A stretch of 64,000 nucleotides of DNA from Christensenella intestinihominis (lineage in GTDB: Bacteria; Bacillota; Clostridia; Christensenellales; Christensenellaceae): NCBI RefSeq assembly GCF_001678845.1, contig NZ_MAIQ01000006.1, forward strand, positions 124,001-188,000, written 5' to 3'. Shown piece after piece: positions 17,690-27,703 of the stretch. The notes below the pieces were generated by a model. It was given only the letters and a program-made list of their open reading frames with translations, ran no database searches and had not been told where the DNA came from. The translations under genes and the position numbers were made by a program. Within the stretch, counting starts at the first letter, position 1. Every line of letters begins with the position of its first letter.

Positions 17690-18399
17690 AGCTGGTTCCT
17701 CCCCAGTTTGGATGCGATATTCTGGACGGGATTTTTGATACAGTAACCCGCGCCCCGCATGTTTATGATAATCTCGTTTGCGCTGAATTCCGCAAGCTTT
17801 TTACGCAGCGCGCTCATGTGTACCTTGATGGCGTTGGAAAACAGACTGTCGTCGCTGCCCCACACATGCTCGATCAGTTCCTCGGGGCTGATGACCTTTC
17901 CACGGTTTAAAAGCAGGTATTCAAGGATTGCGTATTCCTTGGGGGTGAGGGAAACGGCCTGGTTATCTTCCGTATAGACGAGATGCGCGCACGTATCGAG
18001 GCGGAAACGGTCAAACCGGATGACGGTGTTGTGCTGCGTGAAGCTGCGGCGCAGGAGGCTGCGGATGCGCGCTTCAAGCTCTCCGAAATCAAAGGGCTTC
18101 ACAAGGTAATCGTTCGCGCCGAGGTCAAGCCCCTCGATGCGCTGTCCGTAATCGCTGCGCGCGGATAAAATCAGCACCTTTTGCTGGAGGTCGTGTTCCC
18201 GTATTTTTTGCAGCAGGGTAAGCCCGTCCATGCCCGGCAGGTTCAGGTCGAGCAAAATAAGGTCGTAGTCGTTGACGAACGCCAGCTCAAAGCCCTCGTT
18301 CCCGTCGGCTGCGGAATCCGTAATATATCCTTTTTTGGTGAGGCCCGCGCAAAGCGCCTCGCGCAGGTCTTCCTCGTCTTCTATAATCAATAATTTCAT
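17686..18399 (-). CDS. OmpR-family response regulator
   Basis: 237 residues. Receiver domain with acidic pocket (IIEDEED), phospho-Asp in LILLDLNLPGMDG and Lys in LVKPFD; PhoB-type winged helix at the C terminus. The ATG at 18399 is preferred over the ATG at 18408, because GAAAGG abuts the latter and is 9 bases from the former. It and the kinase are co-transcribed from a promoter that contains a copy of the direct repeat also present before the exporter genes, so autoregulation is likely. Confidence 0.92.
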   Translation of the reverse strand: MKLLIIEDEEDLREALCAGLTKKGYITDSAADGNEGFELAFVNDYDLILLDLNLPGMDGLTLLQKIREHDLQQKVLILSARSDYGQRIEGLDLGANDYLVKPFDFGELEARIRSLLRRSFTQHNTVIRFDRFRLDTCAHLVYTEDNQAVSLTPKEYAILEYLLLNRGKVISPEELIEHVWGSDDSLFSNAIKVHMSALRKKLAEFSANEIIINMRGAGYCIKNPVQNIASKLGRNQL

Positions 18400-18431
18400 C
18401 AAGAACATCCTTTCAATTTAAAGATAGCACA

Positions 18432-18464
18432 AAGTTACCAGATAAACGGTAAAGATTCGGTTAA
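18432..18464 (-). promoter_or_regulatory. Direct-repeat promoter of the two-component genes
   Basis: Reverse strand reads TTAACC-GAATC-TTTACC (18464-18448), then 10 bases to a weak -10, TAACTT (18432-18437). The distance from the first half-site to the -10 start is 27 bases, the same as at 16383-16416. Confidence 0.5.
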
Positions 18465-18522
18465 TTTTTCCTGAACAATATAAATTTGTGTGTATGCGGA
18501 CGGCGCGCGGTTGATAAAAGAG

Positions 18523-18551
18523 TTGACAGCAGGAAAATGCGGCAATATAAT
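18523..18551 (+). promoter_or_regulatory. Consensus promoter of the trp operon
   Basis: TTGACA (18523-18528), 17 bp, TATAAT (18546-18551): perfect sigma-A consensus, consistent with control being left to the downstream T-box. Confidence 0.9.
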
Positions 18552-18564
18552 AAAACTAATTTGA

Positions 18565-18833
18565 TAGCAAATCCGCAGAGCGGAAGTAAGTAGCCATGGA
18601 AACGATGTTTCAGAGAGCGGGCGGCTGGTGGAAAGCCCGCACATACGCCGGTGGTGAATGGGTCCGTGAGGAGCAGGTGGAATTTTCAGTATACCTCGCC
18701 GTGGTTCCCGCGTTAAGGGAAAGGATATAAGCGCCGAAGGCGCCGTATCTGTAATGAGCAGGCTGTGTTTTGGCCTGGAAATTGGGTGGCACCACGAAGC
18801 TTTTCGTCCCTTGGAGGATGGGAAGTTTTTTTT
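18565..18833 (+). promoter_or_regulatory. Tryptophan T-box leader (tRNA-sensing riboswitch)
   Basis: A complete T-box architecture. Stem I carries the AGAGAG-type bulge (about 18612-18617) and the GGTGGAAAGCC apical motif; the specifier loop has GAA followed by TGG (18659-18661), the tryptophan codon. The T-box sequence GGGTGGCACCACG is at 18785-18797; its UGGC (18787-18790) pairs with an acceptor end whose discriminator base is G, as in tRNA-Trp. The terminator is CTTTTCGTCC (18800-18809) with GGATGGGAAG (18816-18825) and eight Ts. Uncharged tRNA-Trp stabilises the antiterminator and turns on the operon. Confidence 0.95.
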
Positions 18834-18879
18834 ATTGCGGAAAAAGTATGGGAAACGTACGGAAGAAAGGGAGAACAAA

Positions 18880-20346
18880 ATGTTGTATCCAGACAAACGT
18901 GAAGTGGAAGAATTGCTCGGTGAATATGACGTCGTGCCGGTGTTTTACGAGATTCTTTCGGACAGCTGCACGCCGGTAAATATTTTCAACGCTTTAAAGC
19001 AGGGGGAGGAAACCTGCTTTATCCTTGAAAGCGTGGACAATTCCGAGCAATGGGGACGGTATTCGTTCATTGGCGTCCATCCAAAAATGGAACTTAAGAT
19101 AAAAAACGGAAAGGCCGTGACAATCGAGGACGGACATGTGGCCGTGCGGCTTGTGGACGATCCGGCCGCTTACCTTGCGGAGATTATGTCGAAATATAAA
19201 TCCCCGTCCTTTCCCAACCGGCCTAAAATGACGGGCGGGCTCGTCGGATATTTCGGCTATGATATGGTGCGCTATATGGAAAAAACGCTTACGAACCCGC
19301 CGCAGGACGACCTCGATATGCCGGACTGCCACCTGATGCTGTACGACGAAATTGTGGCGTTCGACCACCTGACGAACAAGGCGGTTATTATCCTGAATAT
19401 TTATGCGGACGGGGATTTGGACGGACAATACGGGCAATGCGCCCAAAGGGCCAGGGAAATCGCGAAAAAGTTAAGCGCGCCTGCCCCGGCGGGGCAGGGA
19501 GGGCATGGCGGCGAGATAGCGGTCTCTTCCAATATGACGCGGGAACAATATGCGCGGAACGTTGAAAAAGCGAAAGAATATATCCGGAACGGGGACATTT
19601 TCCAGGTGGTGCTGTCCCAGCGGTTTGAGATCGATAATCCGCCCGATCCGTTCGACGTATACCGCGTACTCCGCGCGAGCAACCCGTCCCCGTATCTTTT
19701 TTATTTCAAGCTGCGGGATTACAGCATTGCGGGCGCTTCGCCGGAAATGCTGGTGAATGTTACAGGCGGCATTGTGACCACAAAGCCCCTTGCCGGAACC
19801 ATCCGCCGGGGAAAAACGGAGGAGGAAGACGCGGAGCTTAAGCAAATCCTGCTTTCCGACCCCAAGGAGCGCGCGGAGCATACGATGCTTGTGGACCTCG
19901 GGCGCAACGACGTGGGTCGGGTGAGCAAATTCGGGACGGTGGAGGTCACCAAGTTTATGGAGGTCGAGAAGTATTCCACGGTGATGCACCTGATGAGCGA
20001 TGTAAAGGGAATCCTGCGCGACGGGCTTTCCGCGGTGGACGCGCTGATGTCCGTACTGCCCGCAGGAACCCTTTCGGGGGCGCCCAAGGTGCGGGCGATG
20101 GAAATTATCGACGAACTGGAAAACGAGCGGCGCGGGCTTTATGGAGGCACGGTCGGCTATCTCGGGTTTGACGGGAACATCGATACGTGCATCGCGATCC
20201 GCACGGTGCTCTTCCGGAACGGGAAAGCATACGTGCAGGCGGGTGCGGGCATCGTTGCGGATTCCGACCCGGAAAAGGAATTCGCGGAGACGGAAAACAA
20301 GGCCCTGGCGGCAGTGAAAGCGGTAAAGGAGGCGGCAGCCTTATGA
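18880..20346 (+). CDS. trpE: Anthranilate synthase component I
   Basis: 488 residues. It makes anthranilate from chorismate with ammonia supplied by the TrpG partner. The N-terminal Trp-binding region has the feedback element LLESxD-like ILESVDN; the chorismate-binding domain shows YIRNGDIFQVVLSQR, GASPEML, TKPLAGTIRRG and ERAEHTMLVDLGRND. The ATG at 18880 follows AAAGGGAG by 6 bases; an open frame further upstream lies inside the T-box. The stop overlaps the next start as ATGA. Confidence 0.95.
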   Translation: MLYPDKREVEELLGEYDVVPVFYEILSDSCTPVNIFNALKQGEETCFILESVDNSEQWGRYSFIGVHPKMELKIKNGKAVTIEDGHVAVRLVDDPAAYLAEIMSKYKSPSFPNRPKMTGGLVGYFGYDMVRYMEKTLTNPPQDDLDMPDCHLMLYDEIVAFDHLTNKAVIILNIYADGDLDGQYGQCAQRAREIAKKLSAPAPAGQGGHGGEIAVSSNMTREQYARNVEKAKEYIRNGDIFQVVLSQRFEIDNPPDPFDVYRVLRASNPSPYLFYFKLRDYSIAGASPEMLVNVTGGIVTTKPLAGTIRRGKTEEEDAELKQILLSDPKERAEHTMLVDLGRNDVGRVSKFGTVEVTKFMEVEKYSTVMHLMSDVKGILRDGLSAVDALMSVLPAGTLSGAPKVRAMEIIDELENERRGLYGGTVGYLGFDGNIDTCIAIRTVLFRNGKAYVQAGAGIVADSDPEKEFAETENKALAAVKAVKEAAAL

Positions 20347-22001
20347 TATTATTGATCGATAATTACGATTCGTTTACCTATAACCTTTATCAGGAAATCG
20401 GCGAGCTTTATCCGGATATTTCGGTGGCGCGCAACGACGAAATTACGCTTGGGGAAATTGAAAAGATGGCGCCGGAGGCGATTGTTATTTCACCCGGGCC
20501 GGGTTATCCCGGTTCCGCGGGGATTTCCGTGGACGCGGTGAAGGCGTTCAGCGGGCGCATACCGATCCTTGGCGTGTGCCTCGGACACCAGGCGATTGCG
20601 GAGGCGTTCGGCGGGAAAATTGTGCGTGCAAAGCAGCTGATGCATGGAAAGGCAAGCAAAATCGACCTCGGGGAGGGAAATCCCCTGTTTTACGGCCTGC
20701 CCGGTTCCGTAGAGGCCGCGCGTTACCATTCGCTGATTGCGGACGAGGACACCCTGCCGGATTGCCTTACCGTTACGGCGCGGGATGAAATAGGGCAGAT
20801 TATGGCTGTGCAGCACAAAGAGCATCCGACATACGGCGTGCAGTTCCACCCGGAATCCATTTTAACGAAAAGCGGGCAGAAGATGCTGGAAAATTTCCTC
20901 GACCGGGCGGCGCATATCCCGGTGCGGCACCTTGATTTTGACGAGACCCTGCTGCCGCCGGAACAGCGCAACCTGCTGAAACCATATATTTTCAAGGTGA
21001 TCGAGGGAACGAACCTTTCGCAGGAAGAGGCGTACGACGCAATGGACTGCATCATGAGCGGCGGCGCGACGGACGCGCAGATCGGTTCGTTTATTACGGC
21101 CCTGCGCATGAAGGGAGAAACCATTGACGAAATTACCGGCTTTGCGCGCGTGATGCGCAGCAAGGCGGCGGTGATGCCGCACAGCTCCACCGCCATCGAC
21201 ATCGTGGGCACGGGCGGCGACCTCGCGAACACCTTTAATATTTCCACGACCGCGGCCTTTGTGGTGGCGGGCGCGGGACTTCCCGTAGCCAAGCACGGAA
21301 ACCGCAGCGTATCGAGCAAGAGCGGCAGCGCGGACGTGCTCGAGGCGCTGGGGGTGAAAATCGATATGACGCCCGCACAGGCGAGCGAATGCCTTGACGC
21401 ATGCGGGCTTTCGTTCCTGTTTGCGCAAAAATTCCACGGCTCGATGAAGTTTGCCGCGATGCCGCGCAAACAAATTGGCGTCCGGAGCGTATTCAATATT
21501 TTAGGACCGCTGGCAAACCCGGCGTTTACGCGCTATATGCTGATCGGCGTATACGACGAGGCGCTGATGGAGCCGATGGCGAAGGTGCTCCAGAACCTTG
21601 ACGTAAAGGGCGCGATGGTGGTGCACGGAAACGACGGGCTGGATGAGATTACGATTTCGGACACGACAAAAATTTGTGAGATAAAGGGCTCAAAACTGAT
21701 TAAATATGAACTGGACCCCCGCGATTACGGAATGAAGCTTGCGGACCTTCGCGAGGTGGTGGGCGGAACCGCGGAAGAGAACGCGCAAATTACCCTTGAT
21801 ATCCTAAGCGGAAAGGAACGGGGGGCGAAGAGGGACATCGTTCTCCTGAACGCCGCCTGCGCGCTTGTGATCGCGGGGATTGCGGAGGACATCGGGCAGG
21901 GGCTTTCCCTCGCGCGCGCATCCGTCGACACGGGCGCGGCGATGGAGAAACTCGGGGAATTGAAGACGCGGACGTGCGGCTTCGGAAAGGAAACGCCATG
22001 A
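20343..22001 (+). CDS. trpGD: Fused anthranilate synthase component II / anthranilate phosphoribosyltransferase
   Basis: 552 residues. Residues 1-190 are a class I glutamine amidotransferase: ILLIDNYDSFTYN at the start, nucleophile in GVCLGHQ, and His-Glu in VQFHPES. From about 215 to the end is TrpD: GTGGDLANTFNIST phosphoribosyl-pyrophosphate loop, AKHGNRSVSS, and FNILGPLANP. The fusion supplies ammonia to TrpE and then transfers phosphoribosyl to anthranilate. The same fusion is known in several bacteria. It overlaps trpE and trpC by ATGA at both ends. Confidence 0.95.
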   Translation: MILLIDNYDSFTYNLYQEIGELYPDISVARNDEITLGEIEKMAPEAIVISPGPGYPGSAGISVDAVKAFSGRIPILGVCLGHQAIAEAFGGKIVRAKQLMHGKASKIDLGEGNPLFYGLPGSVEAARYHSLIADEDTLPDCLTVTARDEIGQIMAVQHKEHPTYGVQFHPESILTKSGQKMLENFLDRAAHIPVRHLDFDETLLPPEQRNLLKPYIFKVIEGTNLSQEEAYDAMDCIMSGGATDAQIGSFITALRMKGETIDEITGFARVMRSKAAVMPHSSTAIDIVGTGGDLANTFNISTTAAFVVAGAGLPVAKHGNRSVSSKSGSADVLEALGVKIDMTPAQASECLDACGLSFLFAQKFHGSMKFAAMPRKQIGVRSVFNILGPLANPAFTRYMLIGVYDEALMEPMAKVLQNLDVKGAMVVHGNDGLDEITISDTTKICEIKGSKLIKYELDPRDYGMKLADLREVVGGTAEENAQITLDILSGKERGAKRDIVLLNAACALVIAGIAEDIGQGLSLARASVDTGAAMEKLGELKTRTCGFGKETP

Positions 22002-22777
22002 TTTTAGACGATATTGTTTCATACAGGAAAAGGCAGCTGGAATATGAAAAAGAGGTTATGGGGGAAAAAGAGGTCATGGACCGCGCGGCGGAGGATGAAC
22101 GCACGCCTAAGGATTTCCTGGGCGCCCTCCAAAAGAGCGGACTATCGGTCATTGCGGAAGTGAAAAAGGCCTCGCCGTCGAAGGGCGTGATCCGCGAGGA
22201 TTTTACGCCGGTGGGGATTGCGGAGGAATATGAAAAAGCAGGAGCGGACGCGATTTCCGTTCTTACGGAGGAGCACTATTTCCAGGGAAGCAGCCGGTAT
22301 TTGCAGGCGATCCGTGAAAAAGTCGACCTGCCGATCCTGCGCAAGGATTTTATTATCGACGCATACCAGATTTACGAATCCCTTGTGATCGGCGCGGATG
22401 CCGTTCTTCTCATTGCGGCAATCCTCGACAGCCTTACCATTACGCGGTTTATGCGCATCGCGGACGAGCTTGGACTCCAGTGCCTCGTGGAAGCGCACAA
22501 CGAAAAGGAGCTTCGTACGGCTCTGGACGCGGGCGCGCGCATCATTGGCGTCAACAACCGGGATTTGCATACGTTTGACGTGGACCTGAAAACCACGGGG
22601 CGGCTTGCGGGGCTGGTTCCGGAGGGCTGCGTGATCGTTTCGGAAAGCGGAATCCTGACGAATACGGATATGAGGACAGTCGCCTCCTATGGCGCGGACG
22701 CGGTGCTGATCGGGGAAACGCTGATGCGGTCCGGGGACATTGCGGGCAGGATGAAGGAACTGAGGCAGGGCGTATGA
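21998..22777 (+). CDS. trpC: Indole-3-glycerol-phosphate synthase
   Basis: 259 residues, a TIM barrel that closes the indole ring from CdRP. Motifs: VIAEVKKASPSKGVI near the N terminus with the catalytic Lys, ISVLTEEHYFQGS, LRKDFIID, GVNNRDLHTF and VSESGI. AAGGAAACGCC precedes the ATG, which overlaps the trpGD stop. Confidence 0.95.
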   Translation: MILDDIVSYRKRQLEYEKEVMGEKEVMDRAAEDERTPKDFLGALQKSGLSVIAEVKKASPSKGVIREDFTPVGIAEEYEKAGADAISVLTEEHYFQGSSRYLQAIREKVDLPILRKDFIIDAYQIYESLVIGADAVLLIAAILDSLTITRFMRIADELGLQCLVEAHNEKELRTALDAGARIIGVNNRDLHTFDVDLKTTGRLAGLVPEGCVIVSESGILTNTDMRTVASYGADAVLIGETLMRSGDIAGRMKELRQGV

Positions 22778-23385
22778 AGGTGAAGCTGTGCGGCATGCGC
22801 AGGGAAGAGGATATCGGCTATGCGAACCGATACCGGCCGGATTACGTCGGCTTTGTATTTGCGAAAAGCCCCCGGCAGGTGACCGCGGACCGGGCGGCGC
22901 GGCTCAGGCGGCTGCTGGCGCCGGAGATCGGGGCGGTGGGAGTATTCGTAAACGAACCGATCCAAAGCCTGAAGGAAATTGCGCAAAGCGTGCCGCTCCA
23001 GGTAATCCAGCTTCACGGGGACGAGGATGCGGCGTATGTCAGGGAAGTGAAAATGATGGGGCTGCCCGTATGGAAAGCGGCCAGGGTGCGGACGGAACGT
23101 GATATCGGGCGTGCGGAAGCGCTGGGCGCGGATGCATTGCTCCTCGACGCTTTCTCCGCGGACGCATACGGCGGCACAGGAAAAACCGCGGACTGGACGG
23201 TGATCGGGCGGGCCCGGCCGGAAATTCCGTTTTTCCTTGCGGGCGGGCTTCATGCGGGAAACGCCGTGGAAGCCGTACGCCGGGTAAGGCCATTTGGCAT
23301 CGACGTTTCCGGCGGTATCGAAACGGGCGGATTTAAGGACGAAAATAAAATCAAGGAACTGATGGGGGCATTGGAACGGCTATGA
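22774..23385 (+). CDS. trpF: Phosphoribosylanthranilate isomerase
   Basis: 203 residues, a TIM barrel. [11 protein letters not shown] holds the catalytic Cys, [12 protein letters not shown] follows, QLHGDE is mid-protein, the catalytic Asp is in LLLDAFS, and [10 protein letters not shown] with GIDVSGGIE binds phosphate. It overlaps trpC and trpB by ATGA. It converts PRA to CdRP. Confidence 0.95.
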   Translation: MKVKLCGMRREEDIGYANRYRPDYVGFVFAKSPRQVTADRAARLRRLLAPEIGAVGVFVNEPIQSLKEIAQSVPLQVIQLHGDEDAAYVREVKMMGLPVWKAARVRTERDIGRAEALGADALLLDAFSADAYGGTGKTADWTVIGRARPEIPFFLAGGLHAGNAVEAVRRVRPFGIDVSGGIETGGFKDENKIKELMGALERL

Positions 23386-24569
23386 ACAAAAAAGGGAGAT
23401 TTGGCACGCACGGAGGACAATACCTGCCCGAGACGCTGATGAACGCAATCATCGAGCTGGAGGAAGCGTATGGGTATTATAAGGACGACCCGGCGTTCCA
23501 GTCGGAGTTAAAGGAATTGCTTAAGAATTACGCAGGCCGTCCGTCCCTGCTTTATTATGCGACGCATATGACGGACGACCTCGGCGGCGCAAAGGTTTAC
23601 CTTAAGCGCGAGGACCTCAACCATACGGGCTCGCACAAGATCAATAATGTGCTGGGGCAGGTGCTGCTCGCCAAAAAGATGGGGAAAACGCGGGTGATCG
23701 CGGAGACGGGCGCGGGACAGCATGGTGTGGCGACGGCGACGGTGGCCGCGCTTATGGGCATGGAGTGCGAGGTTTTCATGGGACAGGAAGACACGGAGCG
23801 CCAGGCGCTCAATGTTTACCGCATGGAGCTTTTGGGCGCGAAGGTGCATCCTGTGACAAGCGGAACGATGACGCTTAAGGATGCGGTCAACGAGACGCTC
23901 CGGGAATGGACGTCGCGCATTGCCGACACGCATTATGTGCTGGGGTCTGTGATGGGGCCGCATCCGTTTCCCACCATTGTGCGGGATTTCCAGAGCGTAA
24001 TCGGTAAAGAGGTAAAGGAGGAGCTGCTGGAAAAAGAGGGCAGGCTGCCGGACGCCCTTATTGCGTGCGTGGGCGGCGGAAGCAACGCCATGGGCCTGTT
24101 TTATGATTTCATCGGCGACAGGAGCGTGCGCCTGGTTGGCTGCGAGGCGGCGGGGCACGGCGTGGATACGGAGCAGAACGCCGCGACCATCGCGAACGGG
24201 ACCCCGGGTATCTTCCACGGTATGGAATCGTATTTCTGCCAGGACGAGTATGGGCAGATCGCCCCGGTGTATTCCATTTCCGCCGGGCTCGATTATCCGG
24301 GGATCGGACCGGAGCATGCATGGCTGCATGATACGGGCCGCGCGGAATACGTGCCCGTAACAGACGGAGAGGCAGTGGAAGCGTTTGAGTACCTGTCCCG
24401 CATGGAAGGGATTATTCCCGCAATCGAAAGCGCGCACGCCGTGGCTTATGTAAAAAAAATTGTGCCGGAAATGGGCAGGGACAAAATTGTCGTTGTAAAC
24501 ATCTCGGGCAGGGGAGATAAGGACGTAGCGGCAATCGCACGCTATCGGGGGGTGGATATCCATGACTAA
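23382..24569 (+). CDS. trpB: Tryptophan synthase beta chain
   Basis: 395 residues of the classical TrpB1 type. The PLP lysine is in [11 protein letters not shown] (Lys of SHKIN), the phosphate cup is [10 protein letters not shown], and GRPSLLYYA and [10 protein letters not shown] are conserved. It joins indole and serine. It overlaps trpF (ATGA) and trpA (8 bases), so alpha and beta subunits are made together. Confidence 0.96.
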   Translation: MNKKGRFGTHGGQYLPETLMNAIIELEEAYGYYKDDPAFQSELKELLKNYAGRPSLLYYATHMTDDLGGAKVYLKREDLNHTGSHKINNVLGQVLLAKKMGKTRVIAETGAGQHGVATATVAALMGMECEVFMGQEDTERQALNVYRMELLGAKVHPVTSGTMTLKDAVNETLREWTSRIADTHYVLGSVMGPHPFPTIVRDFQSVIGKEVKEELLEKEGRLPDALIACVGGGSNAMGLFYDFIGDRSVRLVGCEAAGHGVDTEQNAATIANGTPGIFHGMESYFCQDEYGQIAPVYSISAGLDYPGIGPEHAWLHDTGRAEYVPVTDGEAVEAFEYLSRMEGIIPAIESAHAVAYVKKIVPEMGRDKIVVVNISGRGDKDVAAIARYRGVDIHD

Positions 24570-25338
24570 AACAAAAGAAGCTTTTGCCAAAGGAAAAGCG
24601 TTTATTCCGTTTATCACGGCAGGCGATCCCAGCCTTGCGGTGACGGAAGAGCTGGCTGTTAAAATGGCGGCGGCGGGCGCGGACCTGATTGAAATCGGGA
24701 TTCCCTTTTCCGATCCGGTAGCGGAGGGGCCTGTAATCCAGGCGGCGGACGAGCGCTCGCTCGCTGCGGGGACGACGACCGACGGGATTTTCGAAATGGT
24801 ACGCCGCGTACGCGAAAAAACGAACGTTCCGCTTGCCTTTATGACGTACGTCAATCCGATTTATTCCTATGGGAGCGACAGGTTCGTAAAGCGGTGCGCG
24901 GAGCTTTGTGTGGATGCGCTGATTGTACCGGATATGCCGTTTGAGGAAAAGGGAGAGCTTCAGCCTTATTGTACAAAATACGGCGTGGACCTTATTTCGC
25001 TGATTGCGCCTACGTCAAAAGAACGCATCCGGATGATCGCGCGGGAAGCGGAAGGCTTTTTGTATTGCGTATCGTCGCTGGGCGTAACGGGAGTGCGTAC
25101 GGCTATTACAACGGACGTGGGGGAGATGGTTTCACTCGTGCGCGAGGTTTCGGATATTCCCTGTGCCATTGGCTTTGGCATCGCTACGCCGCGGCAGGCG
25201 GAGGATATGGCGCGAAAAGCGGACGGGGCAATCGTGGGGAGCGCGATTATGAAGATTATCGCGCAGTATGGAACGGATTGCGTACCGCCTGTGATGGAAT
25301 ATACGGCGGAGATGGTCCGGGCCGTGCACGGAGTATAA
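24562..25338 (+). CDS. trpA: Tryptophan synthase alpha chain
   Basis: 258 residues, TIM barrel; releases indole from indole-3-glycerol phosphate. Catalytic Glu is in [19 protein letters not shown]-type sequence (read EIGIPFSDP), catalytic Asp in LIVPDMP, and GFGIATP near the C terminus binds phosphate. It is the last gene of the operon. A short hairpin GACAGC/GCTGTC with four Ts just after it (25355-25375) may end transcription, but it is weak. Confidence 0.95.
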   Translation: MTKTKEAFAKGKAFIPFITAGDPSLAVTEELAVKMAAAGADLIEIGIPFSDPVAEGPVIQAADERSLAAGTTTDGIFEMVRRVREKTNVPLAFMTYVNPIYSYGSDRFVKRCAELCVDALIVPDMPFEEKGELQPYCTKYGVDLISLIAPTSKERIRMIAREAEGFLYCVSSLGVTGVRTAITTDVGEMVSLVREVSDIPCAIGFGIATPRQAEDMARKADGAIVGSAIMKIIAQYGTDCVPPVMEYTAEMVRAVHGV

Positions 25339-25354
25339 GGAAAACCATGCGGCT

Positions 25355-25380
25355 TGACAGCTTATTCCGACCGCTGTCTT
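25355..25380 (+). terminator. Weak terminator after trpA
   Basis: GACAGC, 11-base loop, GCTGTC, TTTT. The hairpin lies partly inside the convergent permease gene's 3' end. Confidence 0.4.
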
Positions 25381-26078
25381 TTCAGTAAAAAGCCGCACAG
25401 TATAATTGCAACCGCGAGAATGACCGCCAATGGAAGCAGGTTGCGGGGAATAAAACAGCCGTCCGTCATCAACCGGCACCCCCATGCGGCGGGGAACAGG
25501 TTCCCCGCCGCCTCGAGCGCACGGGGAAGAAAAGCGGTGGGAAACATGATTCCCGACAGCATAATCGACGGCAGGAAAATCAGCTGTGAAAGCATCGTGA
25601 GCTTGGCCTGGTTTTTTACTGCCAGCCCAAGGACGCACCCCGCGCTGAGCGATACCGCAATAAAAATTGCAAGTGCGCCGAAATAAAGCGGCGGATTTTC
25701 CGGAAGCGCCGCGCCAAAGGCAAGGGGAGCGGCGGTATATATGATTGCACTCATGAGAAACAGGTGAGTAAACGCCGATAAAAAAAGTGTGGCCACGCCA
25801 AAATAAAGGGGAACTCCGTTGGCCTTGTATACGTTTTTAATATCGCTGCCGTAGATTTCCGCAAGGGAAGGCGGCAGGCCGATGAGCGCGCCCATCGATA
25901 CGCCCATTACGGTCATGGACTGTATGAGCGTATATTTTGCCTCGGGATTTACGGATGTAAATATCCCGCCCATTATGGCAAAAAATAACAGGGGGACTGC
26001 GTAACATGTAATCAGCAGCGTTTTGCTGCGGATATCCAGCCTCCATTGCAGCGCGATTCCATAGATAAACACGCTCAT
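25362..26078 (-). CDS. ABC-2 type permease of a small exporter
   Basis: 238 residues with six predicted membrane segments and an early cytoplasmic stretch LDIRSKTLL, the usual ABC-2 (DrrB/NatB-like) build. The motif IMLSGIMFPTAFLP in the fifth segment is characteristic of ABC-2 exporters. The ATG at 26078 overlaps the ATPase stop by ATGA and has GGGGAGG 8 bases upstream. Substrate unknown; the MerR regulator upstream suggests drugs or hydrophobic toxins. Confidence 0.87.
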   Translation of the reverse strand: MSVFIYGIALQWRLDIRSKTLLITCYAVPLLFFAIMGGIFTSVNPEAKYTLIQSMTVMGVSMGALIGLPPSLAEIYGSDIKNVYKANGVPLYFGVATLFLSAFTHLFLMSAIIYTAAPLAFGAALPENPPLYFGALAIFIAVSLSAGCVLGLAVKNQAKLTMLSQLIFLPSIMLSGIMFPTAFLPRALEAAGNLFPAAWGCRLMTDGCFIPRNLLPLAVILAVAIILCGFLLKRQRSE

Positions 26079-26887
26079 GCGCCGCACCTCCCCGCCATAT
26101 CGATAAAATGCTGTTCCAGTGTTCCGCGGTCTATTTTAATATCCAGTACGGCGATTTTCCGCTGGCGGTAACGCTCGAGCAAAGCCAGCATGGTATCCGC
26201 AAGGTTATCGGTCTCAAAACTTTCGCCGCCTTGTGCGGTCTTGATGTGGATGACGCAGCGCCTCCCGACTTTTGCGGTTAATTCATCGGGAGTACCCAGG
26301 AATATAAGTTCCCCGCCGCTTAAAATTGCGATGCGGTCGCACAGGCTTTCGACTTCCGCCATATCGTGACTGGCCAGGAGGATGGTTTTTCCCTGCGCTT
26401 TCAGCCCGCGGATATGGTCGTGAAGCGATATCCTTCCGTTTACGTCGAGACCGGCGGTCGGCTCGTCAAGAATCACGATATCCGGCTCCCCAATCAGGGC
26501 AAGGGCAAGGTGCAAGCGCCTTTTTTGCCCGGTGGACAGTCCTGCATACTGTTTCTTTGCAAGCGTGTCGATTCCAAGCGCAGCAAGCATGGAACCGTCT
26601 GCTTTTGCCCGGTTCCATTTTGCAAACAGCCGCACGGCTTCCATTGCCCTGATATGGGCCGGGAGGGACGCGGATTGCAGCTGGATGCCCACCTTTCCGG
26701 TCACTGTGACGCTGCCGTCATATTTCCTCAGTCCTTCGATGCATTCGAGGGCTGTTGTTTTGCCTGCGCCGTTTATACCAAGCAATGCAAAGATTTCACC
26801 TTCGATCACATTGAAATCCAACCCCTTCAGTACGGGATGGTTTCCATAGTTCTTTTTCAGGCCGTCAACCTGTATGGCATCGTTCAT
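26075..26887 (-). CDS. ABC transporter ATPase (CcmA/DrrA type)
   Basis: 270 residues: Walker A GINGAGKTT, signature LSTGQKRRLHLALAL, Walker B IVILDEPTAGLD, switch His in LLASHDMAEVE, then a C-terminal regulatory tail of about 75 residues. It pairs with the ABC-2 permease encoded next. It overlaps the MerR stop and the permease start by four bases each, so the three genes form one message. Confidence 0.92.
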   Translation of the reverse strand: MNDAIQVDGLKKNYGNHPVLKGLDFNVIEGEIFALLGINGAGKTTALECIEGLRKYDGSVTVTGKVGIQLQSASLPAHIRAMEAVRLFAKWNRAKADGSMLAALGIDTLAKKQYAGLSTGQKRRLHLALALIGEPDIVILDEPTAGLDVNGRISLHDHIRGLKAQGKTILLASHDMAEVESLCDRIAILSGGELIFLGTPDELTAKVGRRCVIHIKTAQGGESFETDNLADTMLALLERYRQRKIAVLDIKIDRGTLEQHFIDMAGRCGA

Positions 26888-27684
26888 TTATGCCCCTCCT
26901 CAAACGGGTTTGTTCCCAGCTTTGCGAAATAAGCGCCCAGTGCCGGCTCGATAAAGGCGTTGGCCAGCGGCTGCTTTTGCTTCCATTCGCTGTTCGGGTC
27001 TTCTACGTTTGCGGCTTCCATCAGTTTAAAGACCATGCCCATATCCCCGCCCGTAAATTCCATTACCATATTCCAATATGCTCTGGCAAAATCCAGCCCC
27101 TTTTCGCTGTCGGGCGGCACACCGGCTTCCTGCAGCCGGATCGCCTCCTCGGTCAGGCGGCTGATTGCCTCCATCATTGCGGGGCCGCTGTCCCTGTCGA
27201 AGCGGCTGCGAAAATAATCCAGCGTCTCCCCGTCGATATGCTTGATAAACCAGTAAAGTTCATTCTTCATTTGCAGGTTTATGATGATATCAGCATATTT
27301 CCCGAAGTCCACCGACTGCATTTGAAGCACCTCCGCTTTCAGTGCTTCGACTGCGCTCAATGCTCCGGACAGGCTTTCTATCTTTTCACGCATGGCGGCG
27401 GCCTGCTCCGAAAGCACATTGGCAACATCGGCGGGAGTGCTGAGGGAGGGCAGGCGGGTTTTGATATCGTCCAGGGAAAACCCCAGGGATTTCATTGATA
27501 ATATTTGATGAAGCCGGATCACGTCCTTATCCGTATAGAGCCTGCGGCCGCCCGCGCTTTCCGCCGAGGGAGAAAGCAGCCCTTTTTTATCATAATACTG
27601 CAGGGTACGGACGGTAACGCCCATTTTTTTTGCGACGTCGCCGATGGACATGTACCCTTCCGGCATCGATTGGTATTTTTCCAT
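26884..27684 (-). CDS. MerR-family transcriptional activator
   Basis: 266 residues. N-terminal MerR winged helix (YMSIGDVAKKMGVTVRTLQYYDKKGLL, about 12-80 by motif), a coiled-coil dimer helix, and an all-helical C-terminal domain of about 150 residues similar in length to the TipAS-like drug-binding domains, though the class is not certain by eye. No metal-binding Cys pattern is present. The ATG at 27684 has AGGAGA upstream; an upstream in-frame start at 27705 overlaps the -10 box. The promoter has the 19-bp spacer that MerR proteins act on, so it should activate itself and the exporter. Confidence 0.88.
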   Translation of the reverse strand: MEKYQSMPEGYMSIGDVAKKMGVTVRTLQYYDKKGLLSPSAESAGGRRLYTDKDVIRLHQILSMKSLGFSLDDIKTRLPSLSTPADVANVLSEQAAAMREKIESLSGALSAVEALKAEVLQMQSVDFGKYADIIINLQMKNELYWFIKHIDGETLDYFRSRFDRDSGPAMMEAISRLTEEAIRLQEAGVPPDSEKGLDFARAYWNMVMEFTGGDMGMVFKLMEAANVEDPNSEWKQKQPLANAFIEPALGAYFAKLGTNPFEEGHK

Positions 27685-27703
27685 ATAATTGTCTCCTGCT
27701 TCC

